Source: a virus
Strand: one strand, 5' to 3'
DNA: 20,050 nucleotides
IMG/VR virus record: IMGVR_UViG_3300008448_000883
Span: 1 to 20,050 of that record
The translations under genes and the position numbers were made by a program. Below the pieces are notes generated by a model, which was given only the letters and a program-made list of their open reading frames with translations, searched no databases and was not told the DNA's origin. Positions 7,449 to 14,206 of this stretch are shown here, in pieces; the stretch's first letter is position 1; each line of letters opens with the position of its first letter.

Positions 7449-7907
7449 TTAGCCTACAAGTTCAAAATGAGGCCCATCAATAAACGGCCTCTGGCCCTGC
7501 TTGCGCCGACTATCGATGTAGTAATTCATGGCCTCTTCCATTGTTCCGCCCCATGAACGAATGTCCGGAACATTCCAAGCCGCCCCCCATCGAACGCCAA
7601 CGCCTTTTTCGATTGCCGCTTGTTTCATCGCGTCGGCAATGTTGTCGTACAGATTCAGTTCCCAACTGCCGCGATCATCAATGTAGGCCATGAGGTCTAC
7701 TGCCCGACCTTCGACATGAGTTCCGCCTTCTCGGATTTGGCTTGCGCCCTTCTCAAACAGTTCGATCTGCCGTTCTTTTGTGCGTAGCCCTTCGACCACG
7801 CCAAAGTCAACGGTCGTGATTTCAATGGCTCGCTTGACCACTTCAACCAATTTTGGGTTGACGCCCTCAAGTTTGCTCAGGCTGCGCTGCGAAAGTTGGA
7901 AAGCCAT
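7449..7907 (-). CDS. Endolysin, M15-family zinc peptidase
   Basis: 152 aa from ATG 7907. The family cleaves peptide cross-bridges of peptidoglycan (L-alanyl-D-glutamate or D-Ala-D-Ala type) to lyse the host. The zinc site is recognisable: His64 and Asp71 in GTHVEGRAVDL, His147 in DGPHFEL, with Asp144 three residues before it as the likely catalytic acid/base. GLRTKERQIELFEKGASQI is the usual upstream substrate-groove segment. The stretch RWGAAWNVPDI replaces the more usual RWGGDW, so one acidic residue seen in many relatives is absent here. There is no signal peptide, so it depends on the holin. I prefer ATG 7907 to the in-frame GTG at 7913 because AAGGAG (7913-7918) then lies 5 bases upstream. 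The gene starts 2 bases after the holin stop, so the two are coupled. Confidence 0.85.
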   Translation of the reverse strand: MAFQLSQRSLSKLEGVNPKLVEVVKRAIEITTVDFGVVEGLRTKERQIELFEKGASQIREGGTHVEGRAVDLMAYIDDRGSWELNLYDNIADAMKQAAIEKGVGVRWGAAWNVPDIRSWGGTMEEAMNYYIDSRRKQGQRPFIDGPHFELVG

Positions 7908-7909
7908 GA

Positions 7910-8335
7910 TCACTCCTTGTCGCGCTTTTGTGCGCGGATGTCCATGATTTTTTCAAGAGTCCTGCCGCCAAAGTAGGCAGACATCACAAGCATCCCCCAC
8001 TGCCCAAGCAGGGTGACGTAAGCCTCTGCCACTTTAAACCCAAAGCCGTCCAGCACGGCAAGCGCAAGGTATGCGCTCAGGATATACGCAAGAGTGGCAG
8101 GTCGAATGTTCTTGGAAAGCCAAGAATCAGAACCCATGTCGGCAGACCATCGACTTGAAACACCGGACTGCTCGATCTCATAAAGTTTGGTGTCGTTTGC
8201 AATCTTTGCGAGTTCGCCGTCTTGGGCCATCTTCGCGAGATCGAGTTGAGCCTTTGCTTTTGCCTCTGGATCCGGGATAAGTTTGTCAATTAACTTGCTG
8301 CCGATATCCAATAAAGCGCCGACGACTGGAATCAT
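7910..8335 (-). CDS. Holin, three-TM GTA-type
   Basis: 141 aa. Holins form membrane lesions that release or activate the endolysin. The layout matches the 'holin of 3TMs, for gene-transfer release' family: a short hydrophobic/amphipathic N-terminus (MIPVVGALLDIGSKLIDKLI), a charged Ala/Lys/Gln helix (residues 22-55), the marker WLSKNIRPATL at 72-82, a membrane segment at about 79-98 (LAYILSAYLALAVLDGF) and another at about 105-122 (YVTLLGQWGMLVMSAYFGG). The basic C-terminus is IRAQKRDKE. Its last codons carry the AAGGAG that serves the endolysin. Upstream of its own ATG only a weak GGGTG is present, so holin translation may be held low, which would suit a timing protein (inference). No second start giving an antiholin is obvious. 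Confidence 0.75.
   Translation of the reverse strand: MIPVVGALLDIGSKLIDKLIPDPEAKAKAQLDLAKMAQDGELAKIANDTKLYEIEQSGVSSRWSADMGSDSWLSKNIRPATLAYILSAYLALAVLDGFGFKVAEAYVTLLGQWGMLVMSAYFGGRTLEKIMDIRAQKRDKE
7913..7918 (-). promoter_or_regulatory. Ribosome binding site AAGGAG for the endolysin
   Basis: On the minus strand AAGGAG is followed by five bases and ATG 7907. It overlaps the last codons of the holin gene (Asp-Lys-Glu-stop) and decides in favour of ATG over the upstream GTG. Confidence 0.8.
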
Positions 8336-8347
8336 AAAGACACCCGT

Positions 8348-9748
8348 TTACATTGGGGTTAAAAGATTTGTGAGTGACACAAAATTCACTGACGGGATGC
8401 CGCCGGCAGATGACAGTGTCGATATAGAAGAAAACGTATGGGACAGCGAGGACATTGTGCCCGTCGCACCGCCGCCGCCAATTGATACGGCAGAATATGT
8501 AAAAGGCGTGTAAGTCCCGATCAAAGATCCATCAGTTGGGGCTTTAAATATTACAGGCCTATCTGCATTACTCATTGGGATATAAAAATTATTCCCATAA
8601 GCATAAGACCTGCTGCCGCCGCCAGTTGGCGTATAAACGCCACCCAATGCCGACAACGATCTTGCAAAAAAAATTGATCCGCCGGTTGTGTATTTGATAA
8701 ATAAAATGGTATCGCTTGATGTGTTGCAGGATACGTTAACACTTCCACCAGAACTGCTGATTCCGGTAATTACATAAGGTATTAACTGTGACCAATCAAT
8801 AGAAAGGCCAGAAGTAAATTTGCACAAAAACCCTTGGGTTTCGCCGTTAACAGGAAGAGCAGTTGCGCTTAAATAAACACTTCCAAAATCATCAAGCGCA
8901 ATGCTTTTTACTGAGTAATCGATATAAAAATCTTCGTTTATATATCCACTGCCTAGTTCGCTGCCGTCAAAACCCATTTTTAAAATCAGTGGATTGTAAT
9001 AATAACTGTAAGTGCCACCTACATAAACGGCAGCGGGGGTGTTGTTAACACAAACACAAGCAAAACTAACAAACTCACCCGGTGTTGTGGATTTGTATCC
9101 ATTCTTAAAAGAAAGGCCTCCTGCGCTGGTGCATTTAACAACCAAGCCATAATATTCGTCATCATCTGTGTCAAAACCAACCCCTGCGCCGTAAACACTG
9201 CCAGCCGAATCAATGGCAATTGAATTTAAACTAACCAAATGATCGCCGGGAATATAAAAATCCGTTTGCCACAAACCCTGCCCCAAAGAATTGAATCGTG
9301 CTAAAAATCCAATCGGGGTGGATCCGGCGTAATAATTGCCAGACACAACAACATCATTGTTGTTCATTGAGTCAACAACAACGCCAGTCAAAACAAAAGA
9401 TGAGTCAGGGAACTGAACTGCCCACTCCAAAGAGCCGGAAGAATTTTGTTTTACCAAAATTCCTGCATTTGATCCTGTGCCTGAATTTTCGATTATTCCG
9501 TAAATATTTCCACTGGAATCAACCGCAACTCCACTGTATGCACCTGAAGAAGATCCAGTGCCGCCAGTGATGGTAGAAAACCAATTTGATGGCTTGCCGT
9601 ATCCATCACTCAGGGAAATGGTTCCGCTTAGAACTTCAAAAAGTGAGCGGACATTTGCATCGTTCAGGGACACGACCCCAGTCGATGATTGACTCAACTC
9701 CACGTTTACATCTTGCATGGAGATAGTTCCGGATGAGGGCAGAGTCAT
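8348..9748 (-). CDS. Propeller fibre protein 2 (SBBP-type seven-bladed), probable receptor binding
   Basis: 466 aa. Residues 1-56 are the attachment domain: MTLPSSGTISMQDVNVELSQ, VSLNDANVRSLF, GTISLSDGYGK, a header common on phage tail and appendage proteins. Seven imperfect repeats follow, each with a IAxDxxGxxYxxG strand pair and a closing KFxSxGxxxW strand (examples VAVDSSGNIYGI, IAIDSAGSVYGAG, IALDDFGSVYLS). This is the pattern of the SBBP beta-propeller repeat. The C-terminus (TPFTYSAVS, then SSISTLSSAGGIPSV) resembles that of its neighbour. It is the downstream member of a tandem paralogous pair, 2 bases after the other gene. No Shine-Dalgarno is seen before its ATG (CTGTATAAAA), unlike the upstream copy, so it may be translated mainly by coupling and in lower amount. 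Host surface binding is inferred from architecture. Confidence 0.65.
   Translation of the reverse strand: MTLPSSGTISMQDVNVELSQSSTGVVSLNDANVRSLFEVLSGTISLSDGYGKPSNWFSTITGGTGSSSGAYSGVAVDSSGNIYGIIENSGTGSNAGILVKQNSSGSLEWAVQFPDSSFVLTGVVVDSMNNNDVVVSGNYYAGSTPIGFLARFNSLGQGLWQTDFYIPGDHLVSLNSIAIDSAGSVYGAGVGFDTDDDEYYGLVVKCTSAGGLSFKNGYKSTTPGEFVSFACVCVNNTPAAVYVGGTYSYYYNPLILKMGFDGSELGSGYINEDFYIDYSVKSIALDDFGSVYLSATALPVNGETQGFLCKFTSGLSIDWSQLIPYVITGISSSGGSVNVSCNTSSDTILFIKYTTGGSIFFARSLSALGGVYTPTGGGSRSYAYGNNFYIPMSNADRPVIFKAPTDGSLIGTYTPFTYSAVSIGGGGATGTMSSLSHTFSSISTLSSAGGIPSVNFVSLTNLLTPM
9696..9724 (-). repeat. 29-bp direct repeat, copy in propeller gene 2
   Basis: Identical over 29 bases to 11087-11115. It lies in the attachment-domain coding part (ISMQDVNVELS region), where the two genes are most alike. 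Confidence 0.95.
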
Positions 9749-9750
9749 TT

Positions 9751-11139
9751 TTATACAGAAATCAAATTGTTTGTAATTCCAAGATTAGAAACAGTTACAG
9801 AAGAAGTGCCTCCGACAAGAGATGAAGTCAAAAAATTATAAAAAGAAAACGCAACAGTAAACGCGCTCACACTATCCGGATATGACGTTGAAGAATATGT
9901 AAACGGGGAATAAACCCCAGTTTTTGTCCCGTCTAATGGCAATTTTGCTAAAAATGCATCGTAAATGATAGATGTGAATGGCTGCGGTGTTTTGCCAAAT
10001 ACATAAAAATCTGACCCAAATCCAGCGCCCAATCTTCCATTCCAGTCAACAGAAGCGGTTGCAATATTTCTTTGTAAAATTAAATTCCCGGAAAGATCGT
10101 ATTTTGAAATCAATAATTCATCTGGCACGGGAGAGCCGGTAACATAAATGTATCCGTTAAAAATATTTATAGAACCGACTGGGACATCTGTTTTTTGCCA
10201 TTGCATTGTCCCACTGGAATTAAATTTACAAAAAAGCCCGCTGGGGCCGGGATATACTGTCGGTGCAAGAATGTAAACATTTCCGGATGAGTCAAAGTCA
10301 ATGGAGTTAAGTGCATTTGTATCAGGCTCAACTTCCACCAATCTTTGAAGCAAAACACCGCCAGAAGAATTTAAAATCAAAAACAAAACCTTTGGAAACT
10401 CAAGAACTGTGTCTATATACTGACTGCCAGATACATAAATGTTTCCAGTTGATTGATCGATTTTTATGTTTTTGAAATAATGATAAAAATATGTGCTTGT
10501 TGTTGAGTATTCTTTTTGCCACTGCAAAGTTCCGGATGAATTGTATTTGACCAAAATGCCCAAAACATTTCCAGTGTACCCAGTTTCGTAAGAGTATCCG
10601 GCTACATAAACATCGTCTGATGCATCAATTGCAACACCGTTAAACCCAGCGTCATCACTTGGGCTATCAAGTGTTTTTTGCCAAACAATTGATCCGGAAG
10701 AATTAAATTTCAATAAAATTGCCGATGTAATGCTTGTGAAATAAGAGCCGGCAACATAAATGTTTCCGATGGAATCTGTTGCAATTGAATCGATATATAC
10801 TGCGTCATCAAATAACTTTGCCCATTGCAGACTGCCAGCAGCGTTGTGTTTTGTAATTGCGCTCGCCGTGATTGTATAAATAACAGAATAAAGATTTCCG
10901 TTTTGGTCTACGGCGATAGATGTTGCATACGTTTCAACAGAAGCGCCCAAATTTAAATAAGCCATCCAGTTGTTAATTGATGGCTTCCCGTACCCGTCAC
11001 TCAAAGAAATCGTTCCACTTGGAACTTGAAACAAAGACCGGACATTAACGTCATTAAGCGCAATCTCATTTGTTGGAGACTGGCTTAACTCCACGTTTAC
11101 ATCTTGCATGGAGATCGGGCCTGAAACCGGGAGGGTCAT
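9751..11139 (-). CDS. Propeller fibre protein 1 (SBBP-type seven-bladed), probable receptor binding
   Basis: 462 aa. It shares the attachment domain with its neighbour (MTLPVSGPISMQDVNVELSQ, IALNDVNVRSLFQVPSGTIS, LSDGYGKPS). Seven blades run from about residue 57 to 408: SIAVDQNGNLYSV, SIATDSIGNIYVAGSY, VAIDASDDVYVAGYS, IKIDQSTGNIYVSGSQ, IDFDSSGNVYILA, FNGYIYVTGSP and GSDFYVFGKT, each closed by a strand such as KFNSSGSIVWQK or KYNSSGTLQWQK. The C-terminal 54 residues (VYSPFTYSSTS onward) are a separate module with a counterpart in the other copy. The ATG overlaps the stop of the S74 fibre gene as ATGA and has a strong GGAGG four bases upstream. Propeller strands are AT-richer than neighbouring genes and use more AAA/AAT codons, a hint of separate origin. 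Receptor binding is inferred. Confidence 0.7.
   Translation of the reverse strand: MTLPVSGPISMQDVNVELSQSPTNEIALNDVNVRSLFQVPSGTISLSDGYGKPSINNWMAYLNLGASVETYATSIAVDQNGNLYSVIYTITASAITKHNAAGSLQWAKLFDDAVYIDSIATDSIGNIYVAGSYFTSITSAILLKFNSSGSIVWQKTLDSPSDDAGFNGVAIDASDDVYVAGYSYETGYTGNVLGILVKYNSSGTLQWQKEYSTTSTYFYHYFKNIKIDQSTGNIYVSGSQYIDTVLEFPKVLFLILNSSGGVLLQRLVEVEPDTNALNSIDFDSSGNVYILAPTVYPGPSGLFCKFNSSGTMQWQKTDVPVGSINIFNGYIYVTGSPVPDELLISKYDLSGNLILQRNIATASVDWNGRLGAGFGSDFYVFGKTPQPFTSIIYDAFLAKLPLDGTKTGVYSPFTYSSTSYPDSVSAFTVAFSFYNFLTSSLVGGTSSVTVSNLGITNNLISV
11087..11115 (-). repeat. 29-bp direct repeat, copy in propeller gene 1
   Basis: Partner of 9696-9724, about 1.39 kb away in the same orientation. Recombination between the two would delete or swap one propeller unit in frame. 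Confidence 0.95.
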
Positions 11140-11864
11140 TTCGCCTCCAGTTTCTCAATACGGTCAGACAACTCCTTGATTGCCTCGACCAGCAGACCAA
11201 CCATGTTGCCGTATGCAAGCGCCAAATGCTCGCCTTGCACAACCGCTTCGGGCAGCACCTTCTCGACGTCCTGCGCCACAAGGCCCGTCTGACGCTCGCC
11301 GGTATCTGTGCGCGTGTAGGTGTACCCGGTCAGACTCTCAACCTTTGCGAGAGCGTCCGGGATTTGTTGAAGATTTGTTTTGAGCCTAATGTCAGAGTAG
11401 GCGGTGACATTGCCCCCGGCAATCAAATCACCCGCAAGAGACAGTGCGCCAGCGTAGTCAAACTGGAAAGAAACGTTTGTGGCATCGTTGTACAGAATAG
11501 CCGTCTTGCCACTGGGGATGGTCACCCCAGTGCCAACAGAGATAACCCGAATACTCTGACCGCCAGTCGTAGAGTTCTTGACGATGTAGGTCTTGTTGAT
11601 TGCCGGGACAATCAGGTCTCTTGTGGCAGAAAGACTGACACTGGACGTAGCCTCCAAAAACAAAGCCCGCGCATCCTGCGCCGCATTTGTATTAGTGAAG
11701 TTCAGCGTCTTGTTGGCGTCTGTTGAAAAGTTTACGGTTGCCTTTCCAACAATGGCCTGCTCAATCGTTGTGCCAAGATTGGTGTTGGTTGTGGTTCCCC
11801 AAGTGCCAACTTGTTCGCCAAGGCCGATCAGTTCGATTTTGAGGCCGGAGTATGTGGATGCCAT
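11136..11864 (-). CDS. Tail fibre/appendage with C-terminal S74 intramolecular chaperone
   Basis: 242 aa. Residues 1-150 form the fibre part (MASTYSGLKIELIGLGEQVG, TWGTTTNTNLGTTIEQAIVG), with a beta-rich stretch YNDATNVSFQFDYAGALSLA and GGNVTAYSD. Residues 157-242 are a peptidase S74 chaperone: SDIRLKTN gives the nucleophile Ser157 and Lys162 five residues later, the spacing of the Ser-Lys pair in endosialidase-type domains. GLVAQDVEKVLPEAV follows, then YGNMVGLLVEAIKELSDRIE, a trimerising coiled coil. The domain helps the fibre trimer fold and then cuts itself off before Ser157. The fibre part is short, so most of the mature protein is an adaptor-like head. Only a weak GGA lies before the ATG. 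The gene sits directly between the repeat fibre and the propeller pair, in the host-recognition cassette. Confidence 0.85.
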   Translation of the reverse strand: MASTYSGLKIELIGLGEQVGTWGTTTNTNLGTTIEQAIVGKATVNFSTDANKTLNFTNTNAAQDARALFLEATSSVSLSATRDLIVPAINKTYIVKNSTTGGQSIRVISVGTGVTIPSGKTAILYNDATNVSFQFDYAGALSLAGDLIAGGNVTAYSDIRLKTNLQQIPDALAKVESLTGYTYTRTDTGERQTGLVAQDVEKVLPEAVVQGEHLALAYGNMVGLLVEAIKELSDRIEKLEAK

Positions 11865-11893
11865 GTTTTTTCCAGTCGATATTTACTGTTTTG

Positions 11894-13435
11894 TCAGTTG
11901 GTGTTTATTGGAACCCAGACAACTGATTGGCCGTCATTGATGACTTGCCATGTCACTGATTGACCATCATTGATAACCTGCCACGTTACCGATTGACCAG
12001 TGTTTACACCCTGCCATGTTACCGACTGGCTGTCGTTGACCCCAGACCAAATGACGGTCTGAGAATCATTGATCACTTCCCATCTAAGCCTGACACTTAT
12101 TGAGTCAGATCCTGTGGCGCTCTGCTCTGATACCACAAAAAACAACGCAGATGCAGAGTTTATTTCACTTGCAACGGCGGAGTCAGAAACCTCAACAAGC
12201 ACACTCAAGTTGCTCAAGGCAACGTCAGTTCCCGAAGCGGCTTCTAAAATTACCCCGACGTAGACCGGGCTTCCAGCCAGTGCATCAGACGCCGAAGATG
12301 ACTCAGATACGCTGCCGTCAAAAACCTTGATAGCCGCAATCGTTTCGGAAACAGAGTTGGACTCTGTGATCGTTACGATAAAACTTGCGCTTGCCTCCGG
12401 GGCATCGATTGCCGATGACTGCTCCGAGACTTGGCCGAAATAACTTGCCAGACTCAAGACTTCGTCTGTAATACCCCCCGACTCCAGAATGCTTGGAGCG
12501 TATTCCAGTGATGCATCGTTCTGATCAGAGCCAGACGCCGTTTCGGCAACACTGGCAAAAATAAGTACGGTGACTATCTCCGCAATTATTTCGTCAGAAG
12601 CCGAGCCGGTCTCAAGGACGACCGCAAAAAAAGTAACCGATGCCGCGCTTTGATCGGAAATGCTTGCCGTGTCCGAAACGGCAACTGCAAAATTAACTGC
12701 GGAAAAATTTTGGTCAGAGGCGCTCGCCGTGTCCGCAATGGAAGCGCCAAAAACAACCGCCGCTAAAGTTTGATCGGCAGCGGAACCGGACTCTTGTACG
12801 CTTGCAGAGGCACTGAGCGAAGCGTTTAAACTGTCAGAGCCTGAAGCACTTTCGGAAACTTCTCCAGAAAGCGCAAAAACACTAAAAATCTGGTCTGACC
12901 CGGATGCGCTATCAGAAATAACGCCAGAAAAACTGAGTCCACCAATTACCTCGTCAGCGCCGGACGCCGTGTCCGAAACATCGCTTGCAAAACTTGCGGC
13001 AGCAAAAGGCGCATCAGAAACGGATGCGCTTTCAGAGGCTACGCTGGCAAAATTAGCGACACTGGAGGCCTCGTCTGATATGGAGGCGCTGTCCGAAATA
13101 ACGCCAGAAAAAACTGGCGAAGCGGAGGTTTCGTCGGTGCCAGAAGCGTTATCCGATACCGAATTGTCAAAACTTAACCCAGCAGATACCTGATCAGAGC
13201 CAGAAGCAGTTTCGGATGTTTCACTGCTGATATCTTGGGATGCCGATGTTTGGTCGGAGCCAGAGGAACCCTCTGAAACGCTGACCAAAAATACGGCATT
13301 AGATGAAACCGAATCCGACCCTGTGGCAGTCTCAGCGACACTGCTTTCGAGCGCCGTTGCCGGTTCGATACGAAGCCATGAGACCTCGACAGTCTCGACT
13401 GCTGCGCCACCCTTGAAGAACAGCAGTAATGACAT
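11894..13435 (-). CDS. Tandem-repeat fibre protein (20-residue repeats plus C-terminal Trp repeats)
   Basis: 513 aa. Residues 1-30 are unique (MSLLLFFKGGAAVETVEVSW). Residues 31-450 are about 21 copies of a 20-residue acidic Ser/Ala repeat with consensus xVSDSASGSDQxSAxxxFxx. Residues 452-513 are five copies of an 11-residue repeat W-x-x-V/I-N-D-x-Q-S-V-T and a short tail VPINTN. There are no Cys residues and few Lys/Arg in the repeat region, as expected for a long, thin, strongly negative beta-structured shaft with the Trp repeats as tip. No enzymatic motif and no S74 domain are present in this protein; the neighbouring gene carries one. It starts at ATG 13435, with only GAG nearby as ribosome site, 13 bases after a 49-aa ORF. 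A fibre shaft or a flexible surface decoy are both possible; the first is favoured by its neighbours. Confidence 0.65.
   Translation of the reverse strand: MSLLLFFKGGAAVETVEVSWLRIEPATALESSVAETATGSDSVSSNAVFLVSVSEGSSGSDQTSASQDISSETSETASGSDQVSAGLSFDNSVSDNASGTDETSASPVFSGVISDSASISDEASSVANFASVASESASVSDAPFAAASFASDVSDTASGADEVIGGLSFSGVISDSASGSDQIFSVFALSGEVSESASGSDSLNASLSASASVQESGSAADQTLAAVVFGASIADTASASDQNFSAVNFAVAVSDTASISDQSAASVTFFAVVLETGSASDEIIAEIVTVLIFASVAETASGSDQNDASLEYAPSILESGGITDEVLSLASYFGQVSEQSSAIDAPEASASFIVTITESNSVSETIAAIKVFDGSVSESSSASDALAGSPVYVGVILEAASGTDVALSNLSVLVEVSDSAVASEINSASALFFVVSEQSATGSDSISVRLRWEVINDSQTVIWSGVNDSQSVTWQGVNTGQSVTWQVINDGQSVTWQVINDGQSVVWVPINTN
11897..12082 (-). repeat. Five 33-bp (11-residue) Trp repeats
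   Basis: Units begin at each Trp: WEVINDSQTVI, WSGVNDSQSVT, WQGVNTGQSVT, WQVINDGQSVT, WQVINDGQSVV, then a terminal WVPINTN. The last two full units are nearly identical in protein and very similar in DNA, while the first ones have drifted, so expansion has been more recent at the C-terminal end. Confidence 0.95.
12086..13345 (-). repeat. About 21 copies of a 60-bp (20-residue) coding repeat
   Basis: The anchor S-(D/E)-(S/T)-A-S-G-S-D-(Q/E) returns every 20 residues with one exception, a unit lengthened by three residues (IAEIVTVLIFA). Good matches include ISDSASISDE, VSDTASGADE, ISDSASGSDQ and VAETASGSDQ. Copies differ at many synonymous and replacement positions, so the array is old and not being homogenised. 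Confidence 0.95.
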
Positions 13436-13448
13436 GCGCTACTCGGGT

Positions 13449-13598
13449 TTAATTGGGCCTAGACCACCACACGCGCCACGGATGCTCGGGGTCGCCGTCC
13501 TCGACCACCGCAAGTTCTTCCTGCGGCTCTGACCGCGCTGCCTTTGCGTCTAGAGCATCCTGCTCAGTCGGGTACGCCCCAAGACAAATGTCGTCCAT
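13449..13598 (-). CDS. Small acidic protein, 49 aa, function unknown
   Basis: The space between the 201-aa gene and the repeat-fibre gene holds an ORF starting MDDICLGAYPTEQDALDAKA, continuing with a Glu/Asp-rich centre and ending HPWRVWWSRPN before TAA. It starts 2 bases after the previous stop, with AGGG seven bases before the ATG, and ends 13 bases before the next ATG, so it fits the tight packing exactly; without it there would be a 165-base gap unlike any other here. The Trp-rich tail suggests a binding surface. There is no signal peptide or membrane segment. It may be a small assembly partner of the adjacent fibre (inference). Confidence 0.65.
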   Translation of the reverse strand: MDDICLGAYPTEQDALDAKAARSEPQEELAVVEDGDPEHPWRVWWSRPN

Positions 13599-13600
13599 GA

Positions 13601-14206
13601 TTAAACCCTGTATCCGTTTGAACCGTAAATTTCAGGTTGCTGCACATCAATCACTTCGTCGGTGCGGATGTTCTCCGCAAAGCGAACATAAGTGTCGCCA
13701 GAGGCACCAGCCGCAGGCCCGTTGTATGAGTTGAAGACAGTTCCCGCTGCCATCGTGCCTACGTTTCTTACCTTCAGTGTGACCTTGATCCTCTCACCGA
13801 CCGCCATAGCCGTACTGGTCGGTGTTAAGTTGGCCGTCCTTGCAGCATCGGACGTTCCATACTCAGCGCCCACAACCGTGTCAGCGACGATGGTGCTTTG
13901 AACCGCGCCTGCGTTGTTGCATCGCTCAATCAGAACGCCTGCTCCTGCATTGACAGTATTCGCGCTCTCGTTTCCTCGAATGTTTGGCGTGACCGTGCCG
14001 CTGATGGTCACAGTCTCGGTGATCGGTTCACTAAACCATTGCAGAGCCTGACCTCCTAATGAAATCGTCACCTGAATGTTAGTGCCGCCTGCTGTCGCGG
14101 ATGTGCCCGCAGTACTGGCCGCACGCCCTCTGCGCTGACTGAGAATGCGATCACCAGCCCCTCCGACTGACGATGTAGTCCCCCGCAAGAAGAAGTCGGT
14201 CGCCAT
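13601..14206 (-). CDS. Beta-rich virion appendage protein
   Basis: 201 aa. The N-terminus MATDFFLRGTTSSVGGAGDR is followed by a basic Ser/Arg stretch ILSQRRGRAAS and a Thr/Gly-rich linker, then strands of a probable beta sandwich (NIQVTISLGGQALQWFSEPI, TETVTISGTV, AGVLIERC, GERIKVTLKVRNVGTMAAG, DTYVRFAENI). The end DEVIDVQQPEIYGSNGYRV looks like an interface tail. The start overlaps the previous stop by one base (TAATG), with only a weak, distant GGGG upstream, so it relies on coupling. The pattern matches structural proteins often found in clusters near phage fibres. I know no assigned function; jelly-roll or carbohydrate-binding fold is possible. Confidence 0.5.
   Translation of the reverse strand: MATDFFLRGTTSSVGGAGDRILSQRRGRAASTAGTSATAGGTNIQVTISLGGQALQWFSEPITETVTISGTVTPNIRGNESANTVNAGAGVLIERCNNAGAVQSTIVADTVVGAEYGTSDAARTANLTPTSTAMAVGERIKVTLKVRNVGTMAAGTVFNSYNGPAAGASGDTYVRFAENIRTDEVIDVQQPEIYGSNGYRV

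Noticed and set aside
7908-7913. GTG at 7913 as endolysin start
   Set aside because: It would put the start on the ribosome binding site itself; ATG 7907 has AAGGAG at five bases.
8348-11139. Possible diversity-generating retroelement acting on the propeller genes
   Set aside because: No reverse transcriptase is in the window, and the paralogues differ at all base types rather than at adenine positions only.
11070-11726. 218-aa plus-strand ORF
   Set aside because: It is antisense to the S74 fibre gene, whose catalytic motif is intact; every other gene is on the minus strand and no ribosome site precedes it.
12086-13345. Regular 60-bp periodicity as a possible CRISPR array
   Set aside because: The repeats are continuous, diverged and in one reading frame, without unique spacers; they code for protein repeats.
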